42,419 bases of DNA from the IMG/VR virus record IMGVR_UViG_3300020419_000029, positions 1 to 42,419 of that record; one strand, written 5' to 3'. Source of the stretch: a virus. The notes beneath the pieces were generated by a model. It did no database searches and was not told the origin of the DNA. It was given only the letters and a program-made list of their open reading frames with translations. Each line of letters begins with the position of its first letter. The first letter of the stretch is position 1. The position numbers and the translations under genes were made by a program. Below, piece after piece: positions 23,875 through 32,235 of the stretch.

Positions 23875-24126
23875 TTAACCTTCTTCAGGTTCGCTGGCGT
23901 CCACTTCAGCAGCTGGAATATCACCTTGTGGTGCGTCTCCATCTTTTGGTGCATTAGCATTAAGGAATTTTACTACCCTATTTCTAAGACCACCTACTGC
24001 TTCAAGTTCTTGCCCTTCAAATCCGCCACGTCTTGAACAGATATCAATAATCTGTACCATAGTCGCGATGTCTTGTAGTGACAACTGAACTTGCTCTTCT
24101 TCAGCATTTTTTACTTCTTCAGCCAT
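23875..24126 (-). CDS. Small hypothetical protein, late-expressed
   Basis: 83 residues from the ATG at 24126 (MAEEVKNAEEEQVQLS) with a GGAG ribosome site; a longer reading from 24144 lacks one. Residues 18-52 are helical (LQDIATMVQIIDICSRRGGF...VGGLRNRVVKFL), the tail is acidic and disordered. I know this pattern from other marine T4-like phages but not its role. It lies between gp45 and the clamp-loader operon with its own late promoter (24233-24240) and a terminator right after, so it is a separate late unit. Confidence 0.75.
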   Translation of the reverse strand: MAEEVKNAEEEQVQLSLQDIATMVQIIDICSRRGGFEGQELEAVGGLRNRVVKFLNANAPKDGDAPQGDIPAAEVDASEPEEG

Positions 24127-24232
24127 TTTTCTTCTCCTTTGCAAAGTTTAGACTAATTATCGAAGGCCCGACCATCGGCACCTTCTTTATTATCCCCATT
24201 ATAAAATAAAAGGGAATTCGGTTGTGTACTTA

Positions 24233-24240
24233 TATTTATA
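24233..24240 (-). promoter_or_regulatory. T4-type late promoter for the 24126 gene
   Basis: TATAAATA on the minus strand overlapping the stop region of gene 45, about 107 bases upstream of the ATG at 24126. Confidence 0.6.
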
Positions 24241-24907
24241 CACCATAGCTACTAGTTCTCTCTAGCGCTATAAAATATTCTACAGGATAATTGGTATTTT
24301 GCCAACTTGATATCAACTTAGAGCTGATTGAGACAAAATAGTCACCTGGTAATAATTTAAGGTTAGGGATATTAACAACAAAATTAAATGATTCTTTGCA
24401 GTTATTATCTCTATCAACGACAACATCGAATGTATTAGCAGTTGCATCTTTGATATCCAATACACTTGCTGTAACAACTCCATTCTCTCCTTTAAGGGAT
24501 AATTCCATATGCCCTAGGACAGATGCTGCACGTTTAATTTGATCCAATACAGTTTCCGATAAACTGATACCAACTTCTGCCTCAGGCATTGTAATGTCCT
24601 TAGTAGGTTGAGTTAGAATCTCGGTTTCTGCATAATAGTATTTGACTGTTTGGTCGCCATTGGATATGGTAAGTGACTTATCGTCATATTCTACATTGGG
24701 GTTTTCGATAAGGCCATGAACTGATAAAAATTCACTTAGGTCATATACACCGAATTCGACTGGAAAGTCCTCGATGATATCTGCAGAAGCCATAATGTTC
24801 TTAGCTTCTGAAATGGTTTTTACCTTTTGGCCAGGTTTAAGCACTAGGTTAGGATTAACACTAGCAAAGTTTTGTAATACCTTTAGGGTATCATCTGAAA
24901 TAATCAT
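24236..24907 (-). CDS. 45: Sliding clamp (T4 gp45)
   Basis: 223 residues (T4 gp45 228). Starts MIISDDTLKVLQNFASVNPNLVLKPG in pattern with the gp45 N-terminus, and the two-fold clamp repeat is visible as similar beta-alpha-beta units; ends VEYFIALERTS. It forms a trimeric ring that holds gp43 and also activates late transcription through gp55. In T4 it is the first gene of the 45-44-62-regA operon; here a late unit and a terminator lie between it and gene 44. Promoter 24933-24961. Confidence 0.94.
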   Translation of the reverse strand: MIISDDTLKVLQNFASVNPNLVLKPGQKVKTISEAKNIMASADIIEDFPVEFGVYDLSEFLSVHGLIENPNVEYDDKSLTISNGDQTVKYYYAETEILTQPTKDITMPEAEVGISLSETVLDQIKRAASVLGHMELSLKGENGVVTASVLDIKDATANTFDVVVDRDNNCKESFNFVVNIPNLKLLPGDYFVSISSKLISSWQNTNYPVEYFIALERTSSYGV

Positions 24908-24932
24908 ATATTCTCCTTCATTTCAATAGTTA

Positions 24933-24961
24933 TATTATATCACGCATTACTTGACTTGTCA
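24933..24961 (-). promoter_or_regulatory. Sigma70-type promoter for gene 45
   Basis: Minus strand TTGACA at 24956-24961 and TATAAT at 24933-24938, 17-base spacer. It overlaps the stop of the 24940 gene. Confidence 0.82.
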
Positions 24962-25245
24962 AGGTTTTTGTGAGTTTCATCATGTACGTTAAGAGCAATA
25001 ATAGCATAGTGTAATATTTTTAATAGGTCAGCCCTATTATGTCCATCCTTCTTGCCGTATCTCTGTGTGTACTTAAGCACATTGCCAAGAGCAAAACCCA
25101 TACCGTGTCCACAATCAATAATAAATTCCGTAGATTGAAATTTATTTTTACTGTAATGACCATCATAAGTTTTGCTTATATAATTTAGGAGCTCTTCACA
25201 AAGAGCCCCCTCGTTAAATTTAAAATTAGTCTTCTGTTTCTGCAT
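24940..25245 (-). CDS. Small DUF3310-like protein
   Basis: 101 residues from the ATG at 25245, preceded by GGAG at 9 bases (in-frame ATGs at 25251 and 25263 are possible). The stretch HGMGFALGNVLKYTQRYGKK...ADLLKILHYAIIAL resembles the phage DUF3310/nucleotide-kinase-like helical domain (FCxGNxxKYxxRxxxKxxxxDLxKAxxYL). Function unknown. It overlaps the end of the CobS-like gene by 20 bases and ends in the gene 45 promoter. Confidence 0.65.
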   Translation of the reverse strand: MQKQKTNFKFNEGALCEELLNYISKTYDGHYSKNKFQSTEFIIDCGHGMGFALGNVLKYTQRYGKKDGHNRADLLKILHYAIIALNVHDETHKNLDKSSNA

Positions 25246-26362
25246 ATTCATTTTCTCCATCAAAGGTAATCCCTGAATCCACTTTACTGTAGAGGTCTAG
25301 GAACGCCGCTTTGGTATCATCATCAAACCTTGCAATACATAGGTCGATGGCTTTCATTTTATCCGTAAAGATTGAAAAGGTTTGAACAATGTGACACAGC
25401 CTTCTGGTTGAAATAACTTCGTCCACGCCATCATCATAGAATGTCTTTCTGATTATATCAGCCCATCCTACTAGGTTATCTGCAAAGTTGTCGTCCATAA
25501 TGTCAAACTTTTGCATATGTTTCTTTACGATTTTCTTTTCTACTGACACTGATGGAAACTGTTGATCCACTGCCACTGTAAATCTTTCAAGGAATGCATC
25601 ATCAATAATTGATGCGGCCGTGAATCTGCCATCATCGGATCCTTTACCTTTAGTATTGGCCGTGGCTATAACATTGAAGCCAGATGCAGGAGATATTGTT
25701 TCACCCGTCTTTTTAACAACAACAGGTTTACCTTCAAGGATACCTTGTAAACACATAATTTTATTTGTAGCCCTATCAATTTCATCGAGAAGTAAGATAG
25801 CACCGTTTTCCATAGCCTTGAGTACCGGTCCTTTTGAAAAGACAGTCTCGCCATTAATAAGTCTAAATCCACCAAGTAAATCATCCTCATCCGTTTCTGG
25901 GTTAATTTGAACCCTAATAAATTCTCTGCCTAGTTTGGCAGCCGCTTGTTCAACCATAAAGGTCTTACCGTTACCGGAAAGGCCACTTATATATACAGGG
26001 TAGAACATATCTGATTTAATTATTTTAACTATATCGTGATATGCACCCCATGGGACAAACGTAGGGTCTTGTTTAGCAAATGACTTTTCCTCATTTACTA
26101 CTGATTGAACCATCTGAGCAACTGCCGTATTTATCGGGGTTACATTAGCGGCCGGGGCCATTGGTTCGATAATATCAAGCATAGGAGATAGGTCATACGT
26201 TCCGATCTTGACTCTATTCTCTGCCTGAATTAATGGATAGAAGTCTCTGCCACTATAGCCAAATTCTTTGGCCATATCCACAATAACTCCTTTTCTGAAA
26301 TGCTTAGTGTCGGGAAACCTTTTCGCCAACTCTTGCACAATTATTTCGGTCGATTTATTCAT
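25226..26362 (-). CDS. cobS: MoxR/CobS-like AAA+ ATPase
   Basis: 378 residues from the ATG at 26362 (AGGAG ribosome site); an in-frame start at 26383 sits upstream of that site. Walker A GLSGNGKT at 127-134, Walker B ILLLDEIDRA near 190, sensor NVIATANTKG near 230, arginine finger region FLERF near 260. Phage proteins of this type are usually annotated cobS (cobaltochelatase) but the family is the wider MoxR/VWA-partner ATPases. The gene just upstream, a metallopeptidase/VWA protein, is its natural partner. Own promoter (26397-26425). No cobalamin gene is near, so a role in B12 is unproven. Confidence 0.88.
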   Translation of the reverse strand: MNKSTEIIVQELAKRFPDTKHFRKGVIVDMAKEFGYSGRDFYPLIQAENRVKIGTYDLSPMLDIIEPMAPAANVTPINTAVAQMVQSVVNEEKSFAKQDPTFVPWGAYHDIVKIIKSDMFYPVYISGLSGNGKTFMVEQAAAKLGREFIRVQINPETDEDDLLGGFRLINGETVFSKGPVLKAMENGAILLLDEIDRATNKIMCLQGILEGKPVVVKKTGETISPASGFNVIATANTKGKGSDDGRFTAASIIDDAFLERFTVAVDQQFPSVSVEKKIVKKHMQKFDIMDDNFADNLVGWADIIRKTFYDDGVDEVISTRRLCHIVQTFSIFTDKMKAIDLCIARFDDDTKAAFLDLYSKVDSGITFDGENEYAETED

Positions 26363-26396
26363 AATATATTTACTCCTTATCATTTAATATAGGTAT

Positions 26397-26425
26397 ATTG
26401 TACCACGCATATACCCACTTGTCAA
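26397..26425 (-). promoter_or_regulatory. Sigma70-type promoter for the CobS-like gene
   Basis: Minus strand TTGACA at 26420-26425 and TACAAT at 26397-26402, 17-base spacer. The subset with AAAAAAGTG before the -35 box; the spacer end GCGTGG is shared with the promoter at 28644. Confidence 0.78.
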
Positions 26426-26459
26426 CACTTTTTTAAAACTTTTTTCACTTTTTTTCACT

Positions 26460-28610
26460 TTACGCGACCGCTTTGCCGAATTTAGTCATCAGTACTTTAT
26501 TGAGTTTCTTACTCTTTGCAAATTTCTTAAATGCATTCCTGATGTTAGCATTACTTGCGTCTTCTGCAACCTCAAATTCTTCTTCAGTTGTATCCAGTGT
26601 TTTACCACCTTTGACTAAGTAGTATTCTGAATATCCTAAAACATTATTAACTGTAACACATTTGTTTTTTCTGTATTCTTGACCGGCTGATTTTCTATAG
26701 TCTTCAGAATATATATTAAGTTGGTCTGCAATGTCCCATAGTCTGTGTTTCCACTCTGCACCACTCTCAGCCATGAAGAAGCCAATGTTATTGGTCTTAT
26801 ACTTCTTCTTGATATTTGTAAGAAGTGCCGTAGTCAGCCTTTTACCATACCTACTTGATTTAATTTTTGATCCATCAACATTAAGCAGAATTTCTGAAGT
26901 ATTTGGTATAACTGCTTTATGTTGGTTGGCCGCATTAAGCATTGAATATCTATGCACATTATTTGCATCACCATCTGTAAAAGTTATGAAATTCATTTTT
27001 TCAATATTATGCTTTCTTTTAAATTTCTTAATTAAGTGATGTGAAACTACCAATGCTTGATTAAGTGGAGTTGATCCCCAATCTTCATATTTACAAAATC
27101 TGTAGTAAAATTTACCGATAGACCTTTGATATAAAAAGGACATTGATTCCATATAATCAGCCTTACTAAAAGAGGAAGAACATATTAATGGCATTGATAA
27201 GCCGTCCATTTCTAGGCATCCATCGAAGTAGATTTTATCTTTAGTATCCCAATCTAATTCTGGATTTGTTGAGGTAAATCCATATACATCAAATGGTATA
27301 TTAATAGCTTTACAGAATGTAACCAAATGCATAACTTGTTGCATAACATATTTCATTGATGAGGACATTGATCCAGACATATCAATTAACATTATCATAC
27401 CGTGACTTTTGGCATCTGCCAGTTTTGTTGCTTGTAAAAAGATGTCTTCGTTAGTCTTGTATGACCACAACTTATTAACATCTATTGTACCAGTTTTGGA
27501 TGTTTGAGCCCTAGAATATTGATAAGCAGACTTTTTCATTTCAAACTCCCTTACCGCAAAAGAAACATTCTTTTTTAACCCTTTCATGTAACTTTTAAAT
27601 TCTGGGCAATCTACATTACCTAGATTAGGTTTTTCATCATCAGAGTACCAAGAGGGTTGGCCTTCTTCTAGCCATTTTTGTCTAGCGGCCTTAAGTTTTG
27701 CATAAGGTATTACTGCCTTATCTATAATGGTTTTAGTAACATCTTCTACATAAGTAGGTTGTTCTCTATCACCACCCGAAACTAAAGATTTTTCTGCGGC
27801 CCTAAAGGCCTCGTCCGTAACCGATATATCCTCTTCATGGACAGGAGTAGGTGCATTAAAAGTTGTTTCTAGTTCTTCCGAACCTGATTCTTCTCCTTCG
27901 CCTTGTCCTTGTCCTGAAGTTTCTGTTTCATCTTCTTCTTCGTCTTCGTAATCATCATGACCTGATTGTGGCTGAGATTCTTCTTGTTGTGTTTCTTCGT
28001 CTTGGTTATCATCTTCGTTGACCTCAGGTTGAGGTTCTGGTTTTTGAATTAATTCTGGAGTATTTTCTTTTGTATAGTCAAGGATATCCCTAACAAGTTC
28101 CAGTACTTCGTCGAACGTATCTGTATTTAATGATCTGGTTAGGAAAACCTTTTCTTCTGGAAGGAAAGGGACTTCCAACTTAGTTCCTAGTTTAGTCTTT
28201 AGGTTTATTTTATCAATAAGTTTAATTGAATCCCAATCTAGTTCATTTATTGGGCCAAAGAATTCTCTATCCAATAATTTTTTGTAACCTCTATTAAAGC
28301 AACCTACAAGGCCTGGGTATCTAGCCTGAATTTTTCTTTCGATTCTGGCATCTTCTACTACATTAATATAAGACCTTGGGCATCCTGCAAGTTTTTCTGG
28401 ACTATCATGCCATCCTTCAAATGGAGTTTCCAATGCATGTCCCACTTCATGCCCAACAAATAGGTCATAAACATCTTTGTGCATATCTTCCCATAAAGGA
28501 AGTCCTAGTACACGGTCTTTGATATCAAACCAGGCTGTATGGTAGTTACCATGTCGGACGGTAACATTCTCCTTGGCCAGTAATTTGGGTAGTAGTGATG
28601 AATTCTGCAT
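26460..28610 (-). CDS. CobT-like VWA protein with N-terminal zinc-peptidase motif
   Basis: 716 residues. N-terminus: GHEVGHALE has HExxH (H54, E55, H58), followed by NVVEDARIER with Glu at 86 and 91, which is the gluzincin-type third ligand place. Then an acidic, Gln/Glu/Asp-rich linker of about 60 residues (196-252), and a VWA domain whose MIDAS is DMSGSMS (D410, S412, S414), with a later TFTDGDANN. This is the AAA+/VWA partner design of MoxR and CobS systems; the peptidase motif suggests proteolysis or metal-ion work rather than cobalt insertion. Own promoter (28644-28672). The AAA+ partner follows at 26362. Confidence 0.85.
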   Translation of the reverse strand: MQNSSLLPKLLAKENVTVRHGNYHTAWFDIKDRVLGLPLWEDMHKDVYDLFVGHEVGHALETPFEGWHDSPEKLAGCPRSYINVVEDARIERKIQARYPGLVGCFNRGYKKLLDREFFGPINELDWDSIKLIDKINLKTKLGTKLEVPFLPEEKVFLTRSLNTDTFDEVLELVRDILDYTKENTPELIQKPEPQPEVNEDDNQDEETQQEESQPQSGHDDYEDEEEDETETSGQGQGEGEESGSEELETTFNAPTPVHEEDISVTDEAFRAAEKSLVSGGDREQPTYVEDVTKTIIDKAVIPYAKLKAARQKWLEEGQPSWYSDDEKPNLGNVDCPEFKSYMKGLKKNVSFAVREFEMKKSAYQYSRAQTSKTGTIDVNKLWSYKTNEDIFLQATKLADAKSHGMIMLIDMSGSMSSSMKYVMQQVMHLVTFCKAINIPFDVYGFTSTNPELDWDTKDKIYFDGCLEMDGLSMPLICSSSFSKADYMESMSFLYQRSIGKFYYRFCKYEDWGSTPLNQALVVSHHLIKKFKRKHNIEKMNFITFTDGDANNVHRYSMLNAANQHKAVIPNTSEILLNVDGSKIKSSRYGKRLTTALLTNIKKKYKTNNIGFFMAESGAEWKHRLWDIADQLNIYSEDYRKSAGQEYRKNKCVTVNNVLGYSEYYLVKGGKTLDTTEEEFEVAEDASNANIRNAFKKFAKSKKLNKVLMTKFGKAVA

Positions 28611-28643
28611 AATTAACTCCTTATTTAATTATTTAATATGTAT

Positions 28644-28672
28644 ATCATACCACGCATTGAACCATTTGTCAA
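28644..28672 (-). promoter_or_regulatory. Sigma70-type promoter for the VWA/peptidase gene
   Basis: Minus strand TTGACA at 28667-28672 and TATGAT at 28644-28649, 17-base spacer; AAAAAAGTG before the -35 box. Almost the same upstream context as the promoter of its AAA+ partner, so the two are probably coexpressed. Confidence 0.76.
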
Positions 28673-28734
28673 CACTTTTTTGTTACAATTGTGTAACATT
28701 TTTAACTTTTTTGTGTCCAAATGTTAAAATTCGG

Positions 28735-30450
28735 TCATCTAATCTTGCTAAAGTTACGATGCTTAAAGAATTCTATCTTGCTTCTAAATTTATCTTGTAA
28801 TATGTCGCCTTTGTGAGATATGATAAAGACATTGGAATCTGCATCTAGCGTGTCCAATATTTTGGTTAAATTATCTACACCATCCACATCCAGACTGGAA
28901 TCAAATGTTTCATCCAGTACCAGTAGATTTGTAGCGGCAGAGTTTTTCATTTTTGCAATCTGCCTCCATGTAAATAATAATGATAGGTCAATTCTTTGCT
29001 TTTCCCCTTCCGAGAATGATGCATAATTAAATGAATCGCGATGCCTTGACCTGATGGTTTCATTAAAGTTTTCATCTAAGTGGAAGGCAACAAAGAAGTC
29101 CAATACTTGCAGATACTGGTTAATCAAACGGTTCATCACCGGTAAATATTGCTTGATAACCTTTGTCTTGATACCAGTATCCTTAAGCATCTCCCCTATA
29201 ACTTCATTGTAGGTTCGTTCTTCTACAAATTTTAGTTTCTTCTCTGTCGCAATATCTTTTGAATCTCTGAATTTGCCTAGGTCTTTCTTCGCACCTTTAA
29301 GGTCTCCAGACTGGCCAGATAAATTATTAATTTCTTTTTGTATTTTATCTACTTCTTTTTGTATTACAGAAATTTTATCGTTATTGGAATTAATTCTTTG
29401 CTGTCTTTGTCTTAGCTGATTTAATTTATCCTTGATATCATTACCTAGCTTTTCTGTGGTTACCACTTCTTTCTGCACAGATTTAATGTCGGCCTGTACA
29501 GTTGCAGCTTCTTGGCCTAAGACTGAAAGTTTTTCTTTCTTAATGTCAGCTGATATATCTTGTTCGCATGTTGGGCATATATCATTATCTTCAAAAAATC
29601 TTGCATCTTTAACTAATGTTTTTATTCTACTATTATGATTTGCCTGGGCACCTTTAATATCAGACATCTTTTCTAAGAATTCACTATGCTCTTTTTCTTC
29701 TTGAGCAACTAATGCACTTAGATTTTTACCTACCTTTTTAGAATCCTCAAACAGTTTGGTTATTTCAGTCTTATGGTCATCAAGAGATAGTTTCTTTTGT
29801 TCAATCATATCCTTATTTAAAGATTGCAAATCATTAATGTACTTTGACTGTGAATCAATCTTTGTCTTATATAAGTCTATCTGATGGTTTATATCTACTA
29901 GCTCATCTTTGATTTTAGTATTCCTTTCACGCAATAGCATATTCATCTTAGAAAATATCTGAATGTCCAATAGGTCTTCTATTACATTTCTACGTGACCA
30001 TGCTGGTAATTGCATAAATGGGATAAAAGAACTAGAACCTAAGACCACTACTTGATGGAATGATTTATGATTTAGTTTTAATATATTGCTTTCTAGGAAC
30101 TTTTGATAATCTCTGACATTAGATGATTGGTTAATCATATTGCCATTCTGCCAAATTTCAAATTTATTTGGTTTAATACCTCTCACGATTTTAAACTCAG
30201 CATTACCAACATTAAATTCTATTTCAACCATTGCCTTCTTATTATTAATAGAATTCAATAATTGATATTTACCTATATCTCTGTGTGGTTTGCCAAATAG
30301 TCCGAAGGATAATGCATCCAATAATGTGGATTTACCTGCGCCGTTTTGGCCTACTATAAGAGTTGTTGGGGATTTGTCAAGTTTTATTTCAATAAAATCG
30401 TCACCAGTGGAGAGGAAATTCTTCCACTTACATGATTTAAAATGTATCAT
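28735..30450 (-). CDS. 46: Recombination endonuclease subunit gp46 (SbcC/Rad50-like ATPase)
   Basis: 571 residues (T4 gp46 560). Walker A GQNGAGKSTLL near 35-45, zinc-hook CPTC (C292, C295) in the middle of two coiled coils (about 170-280 and 300-400), ABC signature FSEGEKQRIDLSLL near 478, Walker B LLVLDETFDSSLD near 515. With gp47 it resects DNA ends and degrades host DNA. The ATG overlaps the stop of gene 47. Transcript starts at the gp55 promoter (32110-32138). Confidence 0.96.
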   Translation of the reverse strand: MIHFKSCKWKNFLSTGDDFIEIKLDKSPTTLIVGQNGAGKSTLLDALSFGLFGKPHRDIGKYQLLNSINNKKAMVEIEFNVGNAEFKIVRGIKPNKFEIWQNGNMINQSSNVRDYQKFLESNILKLNHKSFHQVVVLGSSSFIPFMQLPAWSRRNVIEDLLDIQIFSKMNMLLRERNTKIKDELVDINHQIDLYKTKIDSQSKYINDLQSLNKDMIEQKKLSLDDHKTEITKLFEDSKKVGKNLSALVAQEEKEHSEFLEKMSDIKGAQANHNSRIKTLVKDARFFEDNDICPTCEQDISADIKKEKLSVLGQEAATVQADIKSVQKEVVTTEKLGNDIKDKLNQLRQRQQRINSNNDKISVIQKEVDKIQKEINNLSGQSGDLKGAKKDLGKFRDSKDIATEKKLKFVEERTYNEVIGEMLKDTGIKTKVIKQYLPVMNRLINQYLQVLDFFVAFHLDENFNETIRSRHRDSFNYASFSEGEKQRIDLSLLFTWRQIAKMKNSAATNLLVLDETFDSSLDVDGVDNLTKILDTLDADSNVFIISHKGDILQDKFRSKIEFFKHRNFSKIR

Positions 30451-31508
30451 ACTACCTCTAGATTTTGTGCTTCAGTATAAAGCTTCCTTAATTCAATTTT
30501 TAAGTGATCTTTATCAAGATCTGTATCAACTGCCTCAACATAGGAATCTAAGAGCTCTGTAGTATCTTCTAGGGATATTTTCTCGTCATCTACGCTTTCT
30601 CCCAAATACTCCTCAAATGATTCTGCAATCTTGAGTTCATATGTTTCAATAGACTGTAACTTGTCTACAAATTTATCAAACATATATAAGTCATTTTTAT
30701 TTATAACAATGAGTTTGATAAACTTTTGTTTACATTCTGATAAGTCATATTCATTATAATCCGTCTTACTATCATCATATATAATCTTTTTAAACATGGT
30801 GATAGGGTTACGAACAGGTGTTACTTCTCGTGTTTCTGTATCCAATACATGAAAGTATTTAGGATCGTCAACATCGGCCCAAGTAAACTCCATTTGTGAC
30901 CCAAGATAATGGACATTACCTTTACTTGATTTTGTATGGAAATGGCCAGATAAAACCATTTCAAATCTGGAAAAGATATCAGCATTCATTCCATGTGGAT
31001 TAGGCATACCTGCCATCATTTCAAAACCTTTTAACTCCAGATGTGCCCCTAAAAATGGAGCCTCACATTTCATAGCAAATTTAGTGTATTCTTCATAGTT
31101 GCCATTATTAATCCATGGTATAACTGCAACACCTAGACCATCATAGTCCAGTACAGTTGGTTTCATTACTATGTTTACATTACTGGTAAAATAACCAAGC
31201 AGCTCTTTGAGACTACACAATTCATTTGTGTTTTTGAAATAGACATCATGATTTCCGGGTATAATATCCATGGTAATACCGGCATCGCGCATAGGCTCAA
31301 GAAAATGCTTCCTATTAGCATTAAGTGCTTTAAAGTTAACGAATTTTCTGTGTTCATAGAAATCTCCTAAGTGCAGGATGTTAGTGATGTTATGTTCTTT
31401 AAGGTATGGGAAAAATATTTCGGTATAAAATCTATCTGCGTAATTAAGAAATATGTCAGATGAGTTACGTGTACCACAATGGGTATCATTCAATATTGCT
31501 ACTTTCAT
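30447..31508 (-). CDS. 47: Recombination endonuclease subunit gp47 (SbcD/Mre11-like)
   Basis: 353 residues (T4 gp47 339). The five phosphoesterase motifs are in order: NDTHCGT (I), LGDFYEHRK (II), GNHDVYF (III), GAHLEL (IV) and SGHFHTK (V). It is a Mn2+-dependent nuclease with gp46. It follows gp55 in the same run and overlaps gp46 by 4 bases. Confidence 0.96.
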   Translation of the reverse strand: MKVAILNDTHCGTRNSSDIFLNYADRFYTEIFFPYLKEHNITNILHLGDFYEHRKFVNFKALNANRKHFLEPMRDAGITMDIIPGNHDVYFKNTNELCSLKELLGYFTSNVNIVMKPTVLDYDGLGVAVIPWINNGNYEEYTKFAMKCEAPFLGAHLELKGFEMMAGMPNPHGMNADIFSRFEMVLSGHFHTKSSKGNVHYLGSQMEFTWADVDDPKYFHVLDTETREVTPVRNPITMFKKIIYDDSKTDYNEYDLSECKQKFIKLIVINKNDLYMFDKFVDKLQSIETYELKIAESFEEYLGESVDDEKISLEDTTELLDSYVEAVDTDLDKDHLKIELRKLYTEAQNLEVV

Positions 31509-31511
31509 ATA

Positions 31512-32084
31512 TTATAGCATAAAGAGTTCTAATTTCTCTTTTGCTTTTTCCTCCTTTGCAAATTTCTTAATGGCCGCATCTTTGGTTCGGACAGTAGATA
31601 TTCTTTGTCTTAAAGTATCGACATACTGTAGGGTCTGTTCAGCACCTGCATCGTCCATACCCATGGCAACAAAGTCTTCAATACCCATCTTCTCGATGAA
31701 TTTAAATTTAATATCTTGTTGTTTCTTTTCCTTGGTTATTCGCCTAATAAAGGCGAAATAGCATATTTGGGTGAAGTAAGAGAATGCATTAGGTTTACCA
31801 GTCCTGGTTGCTGTTTCAATGTTATAGTTACCAATTGCCCTCAAGCAATTTTCAACGGCATCCATTACCATTTCTTCTCTATAGGTGTATCGAACAAAGT
31901 TCGGTCTGTGAGATAATCCTTCAGCAATCTTGATAAAACATGTTGCAATGTAATCAGTCACTTTAGGAACTTCTAGGTTTTTTTCTTTGGCCGTTTTACT
32001 AGATAATGCATAGTCATAGACGGCTTCTGAAAAGTCACGGTTATTAACATAATGTGGTTTTTCTTTTGGCTTAAGTTTTGCCAT
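31512..32084 (-). CDS. 55: Late sigma factor gp55
   Basis: 190 residues (T4 gp55 185). The N-terminal half matches T4 gp55: HYVNNRDFSEAVYDY, then IAEGLSHRPNFVRYTYREEMVMDAVE and NAFSYFTQICYFAFIRRITKEKK (a sigma region 2-like helix). It directs host RNA polymerase to TATAAATA late promoters, which are present in this window, with gp45 as activator. Promoter 32110-32138; next genes are 47 and 46. Confidence 0.95.
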   Translation of the reverse strand: MAKLKPKEKPHYVNNRDFSEAVYDYALSSKTAKEKNLEVPKVTDYIATCFIKIAEGLSHRPNFVRYTYREEMVMDAVENCLRAIGNYNIETATRTGKPNAFSYFTQICYFAFIRRITKEKKQQDIKFKFIEKMGIEDFVAMGMDDAGAEQTLQYVDTLRQRISTVRTKDAAIKKFAKEEKAKEKLELFML

Positions 32085-32109
32085 AGTGGGTTTCCTCCAT
32101 AATAAGTAT

Positions 32110-32138
32110 ATTATACTACGTTTTCATTCAAATGTAAA
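32110..32138 (-). promoter_or_regulatory. Sigma70-type promoter for 55-47-46
   Basis: Minus strand TTTACA at 32133-32138 and TATAAT at 32110-32115, 17-base spacer; AAAAAACAC before the -35 box. Confidence 0.82.
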
Positions 32139-32170
32139 GTGTTTTTTATAAAAATAATTGCAGAAAATGG

Positions 32171-32199
32171 TTGACAAAATCGGCTAAATGGTATATAAT
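32171..32199 (+). promoter_or_regulatory. Plus-strand sigma70-type promoter, antisense to the 32236-32640 gene
   Basis: TTGACA at 32171-32176 and TATAAT at 32194-32199 on the plus strand, spacer exactly 17 bases. It is the only strong promoter pointing rightwards in a window whose genes all read leftwards. It is divergent from the gp55 promoter (32110-32138) and would transcribe through the 3' end of the Sm-like gene. Confidence 0.7.
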
Positions 32200-32235
32200 A
32201 ATATAGTACCCCCGAGGGAGAAGAGGTATACCATA

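Noticed and set aside
25226-28610. Assigning the CobS/CobT-like pair to cobalamin synthesis
   Set aside because: No CobN or other B12 gene is near, and the CobT-like protein carries a zinc-peptidase motif; only the ATPase/VWA relationship is supported.
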